8,562 bases of DNA from positions 1 to 8,562 of the forward strand of contig JAUWMO010000147.1 in assembly GCA_030613125.1 (NCBI GenBank), read 5' to 3'. Origin of the DNA: Bacteroidota bacterium (GTDB lineage: Bacteria > Bacteroidota > Bacteroidia > Bacteroidales > VadinHA17). Shown here piece after piece: positions 1-7,844 of this stretch. Both the position numbers and the translations under genes were made by a program. The stretch's first letter is position 1. Each line of letters opens with the position of its first letter. The notes beneath the pieces are model-generated. The model saw only the letters and a program-made list of their open reading frames with translations, had not been told where the DNA came from and did not search any database.

Positions 1-1
1 C

Positions 2-3000
2 GGAAAGTCATCTGAGTGGAGTGAAATTGCAAAATGGGAAATGGGATTAAACCTGTCTGAGTGGCATGCAAAATGGATAGGATTGGCTCAATATGAAAAG
101 ATGAAACCTGAAGAAAGGAACCCTGCAATTTACTTTCGAAAAAGAATTCATCTTTCAAGCCAGCTTAAAAAAGCCCGCGCTTATATCAGCGGACTTGGGT
201 ATTATGAGTTGTATATCAATGGTGAAAAAGTGGGAGATCATGTATTATCACCCAATCACACGAATTATGATCGCCGGCAATCTCCGGTAGATTTTGACGA
301 ACAAGAGGTCGGAAACATGTCCACCCGGGTCTTATATGAGACCTGGGATATCACATCTTTTCTCCGGCACGGTGAAAACATATTAGGAGTATGCCTTGGT
401 AATGGATGGTATTTTCAAAATGAGAGAAAAGAGGATCTGCCATATTCCTACGACACCCCCCGGTTTGTTGCACAATTTGAGATTGAATTTACGGACGGAA
501 CACGAAAACGCATCTTAAGCGACAGTTCCTGGAAAGCCTCCTTTGGTCCAATTTTACATAATGGATTATACAGTGGTGAAATTTATGATGCCCGCCTGGA
601 TAAAGAGGGTTGGAATAACATTGGTTTTGATGATAATGATTGGAACCATGCTAAAATAGCTCGTCCACCTGAAGGCAATCTGGTAGCGCAAATGTCACCG
701 CCTGACAGAATTATAAAAACAATTCATCCAATTTCCTTCTCAAATCCTGAAAAGGGGGTCTACAGATATGATTTAGGGCAAATGATTTCGGGTTGGGCCA
801 GACTTAAGGTAAAAGGACCACGCGGGGCTAAAATTACATTAAAATTTATAGAAGAACTCGGACCAGGCTATGGGCAAACTGATACGTATATTCTGAAGGG
901 TGGTGTTACCGAAATCTGGGAACCGCGTTTTACCTGGCATGCTTTCCGTTATATCGATGTAACATCTACTATCCCTCTAACAATTAATAACATACTGGGA
1001 ATAGTAGTAAATACGGATGTGGATTCTGCCGGAACTTTTTTTTGTTCCAACAATCTCTTTAATAAAATAAATGAGAACTACAGGTGGACACAACTGGGTA
1101 ATATGCATGGTGGCATTCCCAGCGATTGCCCGCACAGGGAGCGCAGAGGTTATACAGGAGATGGCCAGATTGCAGCACAGGCAGCCATCTTCAATTTTGA
1201 TATGGCTTCCTGCTATACAAAATGGATGAATGACCTGATGGATGCCCAAAATACCACAACCGGTTATGTCCCTAATACAGTACCTTTCCAGAGTGGAGGA
1301 GGCGGGACACCATGGGGCTCAGCTTATGTCATTATTCCCTGGTACATGTATCTCTATTATGGGGATGTAACCATTCTGGAGCAACATTATTCCGGAATGA
1401 AGAAATGGATCGGTTATCTGACACATATCACGGACCAGTCAGGAATCATCAATGAAGAGAAACTGGGAGAATGGGTACCACCTGATGTTACAGAAATACC
1501 ACCTTCTTTAGTCAGTACGGCTTATTACTATTACGATTTAAAACTTATGTCTGAAATTGCATCTATTTTAAAGAAAACGGAAGATTCCGGGTACTTTAAA
1601 GATCTTACCAATCTGACGAAAGAAGCTTTTAACAAGAGATATTATCAGGAAAACAATAAATCCTACTCTATCGGTCGGCAGGGTGCAAATGTATTTGCAT
1701 TGGGATTTGGCCTGGTTCCGGAAAACAGGATCAGGGAAGTATTTAAATCCCTTGTCCGGAATATAGAATCAAATACCGATGAGCATTTTGATACCGGAAT
1801 GATGGGAACTCCCCTTGCATTGGATGTTTTGACCCGTTATGGGCGGGTGGACCTGGCATATTCAATGATGAACCAACGGGATTACCCCGGTTTTGGCTAT
1901 GCAATTGACCGGGGAGCAACCACCATCTGGGAAACATGGCGGGGAGATGCCTCTCACAGCCACCCCATGTTTGGCAGTGTATGTCAGTGGTTCTATCAGG
2001 CCCTTGCGGGTATCAATCCCGATCCGGAACATCCCGGCTTTAAGCACATTATTATTAAGCCTCAGCCTGTTGGGAGCCTGAAATATGTCAAAGCCACCCA
2101 TGAATCTGTTTACGGTAACATTGAATCAGGCTGGGAATGGGAAGGAAACGATCTTGTTTTAAACCTTGCCATTCCTGTTAACAGTACAGCCACTGTTATT
2201 CTTCCTGTAACAGAACCGGATAATGTTACAATCAATAATCGCACTGTAAAAAAATGCAAAGATGTTTCTTTTATTGAATTCAAAGATCATTTGGTAAAAT
2301 ACCAGATTGAATCGGGGCATTATTTATTTATCTTAAGAAATGTCCGAAGTTTGATGCAGATATCCAGACTTTCGGTACCAAAGATCATACCTGCAGATTC
2401 TCTTTTGTTCTTACCAGATACAGCAACTGTACAGATCCTCAGCAGAGAGGAAAATGTAGTTATAAAATATACCCTTAACGGGGATGAACCGGACGAACAC
2501 TCTCCGGTCTATTCAAAACCACTTAAAATCAACAGCAATACAGTCATTAAAGCTAAAGTTTTCAGGACCGGCTATAAGCCTAGTTCATATAAAACAAGCT
2601 CCTTAACTTTTATTGATCCTGAGAAAAATGGGTTGAGTTATCAATACTATGCAGGCAATTGGGAAAGAGTTCCGGATTTTTTTTCCCTGAAACCAAACAG
2701 GACCGGACAAGTGTATGAAATTAGCCTGGATCAGATATCATTTAAGCAGGATAAATTTGGTCTTGTCCTTTGGGGTGAAATTGAAATTCAAAATCCAGGT
2801 ATTTACACCTTTTATCTGAATTCAAATGATGGCAGTAATTTATATATTGACGGGAAGCTTATCATAGAAAACGACGGTTTGCACGGTGCTCTTGAAAAAC
2901 AGGGACAGATCAAACTCTCCGAAGGAAAGTACTCTTTACGGATCAATTACTTTCAGGCAGGAGGTGGATTTCACCTGAAAGCTTATATTTCCGGTCCGGG

Positions 3001-3052
3001 TATTGAAAAAAAGAGTATTCCATCCTCTATGCTATATAGAAGACCAAATTAA
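2..3052 (+). CDS. GH78 alpha-L-rhamnosidase with C-terminal CHB_HEX-like and PA14 domains (5' partial)
   Basis: Predicted inverting exo-glycosidase that releases terminal alpha-L-rhamnose from glycans or glycosides. The gene is cut by the left edge: the frame is open from base 2, reading SSEWSEIAKWEMGLNLSEW, a typical GH78 stretch, so the ATG at 41 is internal and the signal peptide is not visible. Domains seen: N-terminal beta-sandwich (about 110-560, with GYYELYINGEKVGDHVL and LGNGWY); second beta-sandwich (about 755-1000, YDLGQMISGW); (alpha/alpha)6 catalytic domain (about 1020-2010); GH78 C-terminal beta domain (about 2010-2330). The acidic motif DCPHRERRGYTGDGQ (from 1124) has Asp 1124, Glu 1139 and Asp 1160, spaced as D567/E572/D579 of the Bacillus enzyme RhaB. 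The motif TTIWE supplies the second catalytic Glu at 1931, about 269 residues after the first Asp, as in the family. A CHB_HEX-like domain (2375-2623) and a PA14 domain (2624-3049) are appended. The next gene starts 64-76 bp downstream, consistent with co-transcription. Substrate unknown. Confidence 0.93.
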   Translation, partial: GKSSEWSEIAKWEMGLNLSEWHAKWIGLAQYEKMKPEERNPAIYFRKRIHLSSQLKKARAYISGLGYYELYINGEKVGDHVLSPNHTNYDRRQSPVDFDEQEVGNMSTRVLYETWDITSFLRHGENILGVCLGNGWYFQNERKEDLPYSYDTPRFVAQFEIEFTDGTRKRILSDSSWKASFGPILHNGLYSGEIYDARLDKEGWNNIGFDDNDWNHAKIARPPEGNLVAQMSPPDRIIKTIHPISFSNPEKGVYRYDLGQMISGWARLKVKGPRGAKITLKFIEELGPGYGQTDTYILKGGVTEIWEPRFTWHAFRYIDVTSTIPLTINNILGIVVNTDVDSAGTFFCSNNLFNKINENYRWTQLGNMHGGIPSDCPHRERRGYTGDGQIAAQAAIFNFDMASCYTKWMNDLMDAQNTTTGYVPNTVPFQSGGGGTPWGSAYVIIPWYMYLYYGDVTILEQHYSGMKKWIGYLTHITDQSGIINEEKLGEWVPPDVTEIPPSLVSTAYYYYDLKLMSEIASILKKTEDSGYFKDLTNLTKEAFNKRYYQENNKSYSIGRQGANVFALGFGLVPENRIREVFKSLVRNIESNTDEHFDTGMMGTPLALDVLTRYGRVDLAYSMMNQRDYPGFGYAIDRGATTIWETWRGDASHSHPMFGSVCQWFYQALAGINPDPEHPGFKHIIIKPQPVGSLKYVKATHESVYGNIESGWEWEGNDLVLNLAIPVNSTATVILPVTEPDNVTINNRTVKKCKDVSFIEFKDHLVKYQIESGHYLFILRNVRSLMQISRLSVPKIIPADSLLFLPDTATVQILSREENVVIKYTLNGDEPDEHSPVYSKPLKINSNTVIKAKVFRTGYKPSSYKTSSLTFIDPEKNGLSYQYYAGNWERVPDFFSLKPNRTGQVYEISLDQISFKQDKFGLVLWGEIEIQNPGIYTFYLNSNDGSNLYIDGKLIIENDGLHGALEKQGQIKLSEGKYSLRINYFQAGGGFHLKAYISGPGIEKKSIPSSMLYRRPN
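2375..3049 (+). repeat. CHB_HEX_C-like + PA14 cassette, copy 1 (end of GH78 protein)
   Basis: This in-frame module of 225 residues closes the GH78 protein. The first 83 residues are a small beta domain with the signature YTLNGDEP, followed by Y-x-x-P-x-x-I-N, as in chitobiase/hexosaminidase C-terminal-like domains. The last 142 residues form a PA14 domain with KNGLSYQYYAG, YTFYLNSNDGSNLYIDG, ENDGLH and SGPGIEKK. PA14 domains in glycosidases are usually carbohydrate-binding or substrate-positioning. The copy is homologous to 6282-6959 at protein level but well diverged at DNA level, so it is not a recent duplication. Confidence 0.88.
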
Positions 3053-3118
3053 AATGGATTGATTAATGTTTGATAATTATAAAATTATTAAGTTATTATA
3101 CCAAATAAGTATTTAAAT

Positions 3119-3123
3119 GGAGA
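3119..3123 (+). promoter_or_regulatory. Possible Shine-Dalgarno (GGAGA) that selects the start at 3129
   Basis: GGAGA lies 5 nt before the ATG at 3129 and inside the first codons of the alternative start at 3117. If used, it favours the inner ATG, which also gives the more ordinary signal peptide beginning MNKNSLIF. Bacteroidota depend only weakly on Shine-Dalgarno pairing, so this is suggestive, not decisive. Confidence 0.35.
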
Positions 3124-3128
3124 CAAAA

Positions 3129-6100
3129 ATGAATAAAAATAGTTTAATTTTTCTGATCATTATTGGGTTTTTTACTTTTAAAAACGCAAATGCAGAAATG
3201 AATGATTTACAGTTGGATTCATTAGCACAAATTGTTTCAGGATTTAAGAATCCACCTGTCGATTATCGCAGTGCCCCACTATGGGTCTGGAATAATGATA
3301 TCACTGAAGAGGAAATTGATCAACAACTAATAGAATTAAAAGCTGGAGGAATGGGTGGTGTCTTTATTCATCCTCGTCCCGGTTTGATCACACCATACTT
3401 ATCAGAAAGATGGTTTTCTCTATGTCGTTATGCTGTTGATAAAGCCAAAGAATCAGGGATGAAGGTATGGCTTTATGATGAAAATTCCTATCCGAGTGGA
3501 TTCGCAGGTGGTCATGTTCCTGCAGAGATGCCGGAGTCTTACAACCAGGGACAGGGTCTGGAAATGCATCACGTACAAACTTTGCCAAAAGATGCTCAGG
3601 AAGAATATTATTTGGTGTTAAAAAATGAAAACTCAGACTTTCTGGATATAACTCACCAGCTTCAGAAAGAAGAAAATAAGAGGGGTGATTATTATATTTT
3701 CAATAAAAGCTATTATCAAAACTCACCCTGGTTTGGTGGTTATTCTTATGTAGATCTGCTGTATAAGGGTGTAACTGAGAAGTTTATTGAATTGACCATG
3801 TCGGGCTACGAAAAGACAATAGGTGAGGAATTTGGTAATACCGTTCCGGGTATTTTTACCGATGAACCGAATATTTCGCCACCAGGCGGCATTCGGTGGA
3901 CCCCGGCCTTATTTGCAAAATTCAGGGAGCGTTGGGGATATGATCTGAAAACCAAACTTCCTTCCCTTTTCAATAAAATTGGAGATTGGAAACTCGTTCG
4001 ACATAACTATTATTCTTTGTTGCTTGAAATGTTTATTGATAAATGGAGCAAACCATGGTTTAATTACTGTGAAGAGCACCAGCTCAATTGGACAGGTCAT
4101 TATTGGGAGCATGGCTGGCCAAATCCTAGTCATGGTGCTGACAACATGGCTATGTATGCATGGCATCAGATACCGGCAATAGATATCTTAATGAACCAGT
4201 ACAGTGAAACCGTAAATGCTCAGTTTGGAAATGTCAGGGCTGTAAAAGAGTTGAGCAGTGCTGCTAACCAGATGGGACGGGTACGCAAACTAAGTGAAAC
4301 ATATGGTGCAGGTGGCTGGGATTTGCGATTCGAAGATATGAAGCGGATTGGAGATTGGGAATATGTGCTTGGCGTTAATTTTCTGAACCAGCATTTATCT
4401 TATATCACTATTGCAGGCGCCAGGAAACGAGATCACCCGTTGTCATTTTCATATCATGAACCATGGTGGGATTATTATAAGGAATTGAGTGACTATTTTG
4501 CACGCTTATCATTGGTGTTGTCGTCAGGAAAACAAATTAACCGCATTCTGGTTTTAGAACCCACCACTTCAGCCTGGATGTATTATTCTCCTACTCAATT
4601 ACATGATAATTTCAACAAAACAGGCACAAATTTTCAGAATTTTGTTGTCGAACTGGAAAGAAATCAGGTAGAATATGATCTGGGATCGGAAAATATAATT
4701 AAAAATAACGGGGAAATTATTAATAATGAATTTGTCGTTGGTGAATGTGCGTATAACCTGGTTGTTATCCCTCCGGATATGGAAAACCTGGACCAGAGAA
4801 CTGCAACTTTGTTAATAAAATATCTCGAAAACAATGGTAAGATACTTTCCTTTGGTAACATTCCCCAATATATTGACGGTTCTGAATCAACCAGGATTAA
4901 ATTACTTACCGAAAAACATTCAGAACATTGGATAACAGCCAATACTTTAACAGACAGTTCAGCCTTTAAGTTATTAAACTCTAACCGGATACAATTTCAT
5001 CAGCCCGGACAAATTACAGGAAAACTATTTCATCATCGCAGGGAACTCAAAGATGGGGATGTCGTATTCCTTGTAAATACAAGTTTAGAAGAATGGGCAT
5101 CAGGATCGTTCACCATAGTGGGGAAGTCAGCAATAGAACTCAATCCTGAAAAAGGAGAAATATATCCATATCCCGCTAAATATCATAAGGATAGGATTAC
5201 AGTCAACTTTGACATCCCTCCTGCAGGAAGTTTGTTGCTTTTCATAGATCATGCTGCACAAATTAATCAGGCCGGGAAAGAATCATCTGTTACCAGGGTC
5301 CTGACATCTTCAGAAGAATTGAAAATCGAACGGTTAACTCCTAATATCCTAACGTTAGATTATTGTGATTTAAAACTTGATGGAAAATTTGAAAGGAACT
5401 TATATTTTTTCGAAGCAGCTGATAAAATCTTCAAACATTATGGCTTTGATGGCAATCCCTGGAGTCGGGCAGTACAGTACAAGACTTCAATAACTGATCG
5501 TGATAATTTTCCCGATGACTCCGGTTTTAAAGTGCAATTTAATTTTGCAGTTGAACAGGGGGTTGATAAATCCACCCTTCAGGTGGTTGTTGAGCGACCG
5601 GAGCTTTGGAAATTGTCAGTAAATGACAAAACAATTGAGCCTGATCATAATAAAAGTTGGTTAGACAGGGCATTTGGAGTTTATGAAATTGGCAATCATG
5701 TAAAAACCGGTAAAAACAAAATTACATTAACAGCCGCGCAGATGACAGTTCACTCAGAACTGGAACCAATTTATGTTCTGGGTAATTTTGGGTTAAAACC
5801 TGAAATTAATGGATGGGAGTTAATTTCAGATACAGGACTTGCTCTGGGTAGTTGGATCAAACAGGGCTTGCCTTTTTATTCCGATGGTATATCGTATACC
5901 CAAACCTACCAGCTCACGCCTGAATTAAAACGATATATAGTAAAACTTACTAATTGGTATGGAAGCATTGCCTCCGTTAAGATTAATGGAAATAATGCCG
6001 GAATTATAGCATGGGAACCATATGAGTTGGATGTTACAGATTTTATAAAATCTGGTAATAATGAAGTTTCTGTAACAATCTACGGAACCTTAAAAAATTT

Positions 6101-6962
6101 GCTGGGCCCCCATCATATTGGCAAGGTTCGTGGAACGGCATGGCCGGCTTCCTTCCAGTCTGCTCCTAAGAATCAACCCGGAGGAAATGATTACGATTTA
6201 ATTAATTATGGTTTGTTTGAAGATTTTATCTTAATCGAAAATGAAGGCTCACCTCAAAAAGTTTACATGCGAAATTACAGGGTAGCCAAACCAGTTATCA
6301 CATCTGAAAATACACTGGTTTTAGATTCATCTGTTACTATTACCCTGGCAACAAGGACTGAGGGTGCAGAGATTAGATATACGTTGGATGGTAGTCCTCC
6401 TGAAAAATCATCAACAATTTATACAGCTCCGATAACCATCAATAAAAGTGCCACACTGAAGGCATTAGCTATCAAAGAAGGAATGCTAAACAGTAAGGAT
6501 GTACAACGCTCTTTTTATATTGTTGACAGCAGGAAAAACGGTATTCTTTATTTATACTACGAAGGATACTGGGGAAAAATTCCCGATTTTAACAATTTGT
6601 CTGTAACAAAGAAGGGTCGAACGTATGATTTTAGTTTAGATCGTCTGGCTAATCGTAAAACTAATTTTGCTCTCCAGTTTAGATGTTTATTAGAAATACA
6701 GGAGCCAGGTGAATATACATTTCATTTACTTTCAAACGATGGAAGCAAGCTCATAATAAACGATACTGAAGTGGTAAATAATGATGGTTTGCATACTACC
6801 AGGGAAAGGCAGGGGATTTTAAAACTTGAGCCGGGTTTGCATCCAATTAAACTATTATATTTTGATGGTGGAGGTAGCCATGATCTGCAGGTAATGTATA
6901 AAGGACCTGGAATTCAAAAACAGTTGATTCCACCTGATAAACTTATATTTCCGGACTTTTAA
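3129..6962 (+). CDS. Secreted GH106-type alpha-L-rhamnosidase with C-terminal CHB_HEX-like and PA14 domains
   Basis: Predicted alpha-L-rhamnosidase of the GH106 type, acting outside the cytoplasm. Starting at 3129 gives 1277 residues; an in-frame ATG at 3117 would add four (METK). Residues 1-22 are a Sec signal peptide (hydrophobic LIFLIIIGFFTF, likely cleaved after NANA). No Cys follows, so it is not a lipoprotein. GH106 signatures, numbered from 3129: DYRSAPLWVWNND (45-57), GGVFIHPRPGLITPYLSERW (76-95), YDENSYPSGFAGG (116-128), GIFTDEPNI (about 242-250) and SETYGAGGWDLRFED (from 389). Glu 246 (codon 3864) and Glu 390 (codon 4296) are my candidate catalytic acids; their spacing is near that of the two catalytic Glu residues reported for Bacteroides BT0986. 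Late beta-sandwich domains include a galactose-binding-like unit at about 920-996 (VKINGNNAG, WEPYELDVTDF, TLKNLLGPHH), usual in GH106. The CHB_HEX-like (1052-1135) and PA14 (1136-1277) domains are extra to the family core and match those of the upstream GH78 protein. The exact glycan substrate is not readable from sequence. Confidence 0.87.
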   Translation: MNKNSLIFLIIIGFFTFKNANAEMNDLQLDSLAQIVSGFKNPPVDYRSAPLWVWNNDITEEEIDQQLIELKAGGMGGVFIHPRPGLITPYLSERWFSLCRYAVDKAKESGMKVWLYDENSYPSGFAGGHVPAEMPESYNQGQGLEMHHVQTLPKDAQEEYYLVLKNENSDFLDITHQLQKEENKRGDYYIFNKSYYQNSPWFGGYSYVDLLYKGVTEKFIELTMSGYEKTIGEEFGNTVPGIFTDEPNISPPGGIRWTPALFAKFRERWGYDLKTKLPSLFNKIGDWKLVRHNYYSLLLEMFIDKWSKPWFNYCEEHQLNWTGHYWEHGWPNPSHGADNMAMYAWHQIPAIDILMNQYSETVNAQFGNVRAVKELSSAANQMGRVRKLSETYGAGGWDLRFEDMKRIGDWEYVLGVNFLNQHLSYITIAGARKRDHPLSFSYHEPWWDYYKELSDYFARLSLVLSSGKQINRILVLEPTTSAWMYYSPTQLHDNFNKTGTNFQNFVVELERNQVEYDLGSENIIKNNGEIINNEFVVGECAYNLVVIPPDMENLDQRTATLLIKYLENNGKILSFGNIPQYIDGSESTRIKLLTEKHSEHWITANTLTDSSAFKLLNSNRIQFHQPGQITGKLFHHRRELKDGDVVFLVNTSLEEWASGSFTIVGKSAIELNPEKGEIYPYPAKYHKDRITVNFDIPPAGSLLLFIDHAAQINQAGKESSVTRVLTSSEELKIERLTPNILTLDYCDLKLDGKFERNLYFFEAADKIFKHYGFDGNPWSRAVQYKTSITDRDNFPDDSGFKVQFNFAVEQGVDKSTLQVVVERPELWKLSVNDKTIEPDHNKSWLDRAFGVYEIGNHVKTGKNKITLTAAQMTVHSELEPIYVLGNFGLKPEINGWELISDTGLALGSWIKQGLPFYSDGISYTQTYQLTPELKRYIVKLTNWYGSIASVKINGNNAGIIAWEPYELDVTDFIKSGNNEVSVTIYGTLKNLLGPHHIGKVRGTAWPASFQSAPKNQPGGNDYDLINYGLFEDFILIENEGSPQKVYMRNYRVAKPVITSENTLVLDSSVTITLATRTEGAEIRYTLDGSPPEKSSTIYTAPITINKSATLKALAIKEGMLNSKDVQRSFYIVDSRKNGILYLYYEGYWGKIPDFNNLSVTKKGRTYDFSLDRLANRKTNFALQFRCLLEIQEPGEYTFHLLSNDGSKLIINDTEVVNNDGLHTTRERQGILKLEPGLHPIKLLYFDGGGSHDLQVMYKGPGIQKQLIPPDKLIFPDF
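6282..6959 (+). repeat. CHB_HEX_C-like + PA14 cassette, copy 2 (end of GH106 protein)
   Basis: This 226-residue terminal module is homologous to 2375-3049. The small beta domain has YTLDGSPP and TINKSATLKA. The PA14 domain has KNGILYLYYEG, YTFHLLSNDGSKLIIND, NNDGLH and KGPGIQKQLIPP. Hand alignment of the 142-residue PA14 parts needs no gap and gives 59 identities (about 42 %). The small beta domains align with one single-residue gap and lower identity. Both copies sit at the very end of their proteins. Confidence 0.88.
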
Positions 6963-6980
6963 CTTCGGGTTAAGTTTTTT
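6957..6980 (+). terminator. Weak candidate intrinsic terminator after the GH106 gene
   Basis: TTAAC (6959-6963) can pair with GTTAA (6969-6973) around the loop TTCGG, with one extra T-G wobble pair, followed by six Ts (6975-6980). An alternative pairing is AACTT (6961-6965) with AAGTT (6972-6976). The stem is short and A/T-rich and overlaps the stop codon, so it may only attenuate transcription into the DUF1080 gene. Confidence 0.35.
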
Positions 6981-7046
6981 GTTATATCAATTAAGAATTA
7001 AGATGATAGAAAGATAAAAAAGATATAATTTTAAAAAAAACAAATT

Positions 7047-7844
7047 ATGGACAACTTAAGAAGTGTAATTAAAAAAATAACTAATCTCCATGCAGTATTA
7101 TTCCTTATAATACTGGTTGGATGCACAAGTAATTCTCAAAAAAAGGAGAACACAGAGTCTGTTATTAATGCCTTAACACAAGCTGAAGAACAACAGGGTT
7201 GGATGCTATTATTTGACGGTAAAACATTTGACGGATGGCGCGGATTAGGTCGTGATAGTGTACCTGAAGCTCACTGGATTATTGAAGAAGGAGCCATTCA
7301 TAAGGTTGAAAGCGGGAAAGTACCTGTTCAGGCAGATGGTCAACCATTAAAGGGAGGAGATTTGATGACCATAGAAACTTTCCGGGATTTTGATCTGACT
7401 TTTGAGTGGAAAATCAGTGAAGGCGGAAATAGTGGCATCAAATATAATGTTTCAGAGGAGATGTCAACCCGCGGTGGCCCTTCTCACGAAGCACTGGGAT
7501 TTGAATATCAGGTTTTAGACGATGAAAGGCATTCCGATAACCAGAATCCAACACACCTTTCTGCTTCACTTTATGATATGATCACTGCTGAAAATGGTAC
7601 GCTTAAGCCTGTAGGAGAATATAATACTGGTCGTGTCATTTTTAATGGAAATCATGGTGAGCACTGGCTGAATGGAGTTAAGGTTGTTGAATATGATCTT
7701 GGATCTGCCTGTTTTGATTCACTTTTTCAAATAAGTAAATATAAAAACAACCCTGATTTCCCTGAAAAACGTGCTGGCCATATTATATTACAGGATCATT
7801 CAGATGCTGTATGGTACCGTAATATTAAAATTCGAATCCTGTAA
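7047..7844 (+). CDS. DUF1080 (3-keto-disaccharide hydrolase domain) lipoprotein
   Basis: Lipoprotein of 265 residues. The signal peptide has hydrophobic segment AVLFLIILVGC and lipobox L-V-G-C, with the lipidated Cys at residue 26 (codon 7122-7124). The linker after Cys (TSNSQKKE) lacks the acidic run used for surface export in Bacteroidota, so a periplasm-facing position is likelier (inference). Residues about 48-265 are one DUF1080 beta-sandwich, recognised from LLFDGKTFDGWRG, FDLTFEWKISEGGNSGIKYN, FEYQVLDDERH, LSASLYD and the ending GHIILQDHSDAVWYRNIKI. Members of this family hydrolyse or eliminate 3-keto-glycosides made by Gfo/Idh/MocA-type dehydrogenases; others remain untested. Length and domain coverage look complete. 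It lies 84 bp after the GH106 gene with an A-rich leader (AAAAAAAACAAATT) and no clear Shine-Dalgarno. Its TAA stop overlaps an ATG (TAATG) that opens the short frame described next. The domain call is firm; the substrate is unknown. Confidence 0.9.
   Translation: MDNLRSVIKKITNLHAVLFLIILVGCTSNSQKKENTESVINALTQAEEQQGWMLLFDGKTFDGWRGLGRDSVPEAHWIIEEGAIHKVESGKVPVQADGQPLKGGDLMTIETFRDFDLTFEWKISEGGNSGIKYNVSEEMSTRGGPSHEALGFEYQVLDDERHSDNQNPTHLSASLYDMITAENGTLKPVGEYNTGRVIFNGNHGEHWLNGVKVVEYDLGSACFDSLFQISKYKNNPDFPEKRAGHIILQDHSDAVWYRNIKIRIL

Noticed and set aside
977..1249. Antisense open frame of 90 codons within the GH78 gene
   Set aside because: It lies fully opposite the conserved catalytic region, has no recognisable domain or leader, and is a by-product of the codon pattern of the real gene.
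1743..2101. Three overlapping short frames on both strands around 1743-2101
   Set aside because: All overlap the conserved GH78 catalytic motif TTIWE and its surroundings; composition is shadow-like (Pro/Cys/His-rich) and no family is recognisable.
3073..3088. ATAATT/AATTAT inverted repeat after the GH78 gene
   Set aside because: The stem is six A-T pairs only, with no following T-tract; it is expected by chance in an A/T-rich gap.
3070..3099. Sigma-70-like pair TTGATA and TATTAT, 18 nt apart, before the GH106 gene
   Set aside because: Bacteroidota primary promoters use a different consensus (TTTG and TAnnTTTG), which is not well matched here; chance hits are expected in such A/T-rich sequence.
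3388..4942. Short frames (3388-3588 -, 3909-4166 -, 3979-4182 +, 4664-4942 -) inside the GH106 gene
   Set aside because: All are out of frame with, or antisense to, strongly conserved GH106 coding sequence and lack any independent support.
6989..7002. Tandem AATTAAG AATTAAG before the DUF1080 gene
   Set aside because: Only two 7-base copies in A/T-rich leader sequence; no third copy or known operator pattern.
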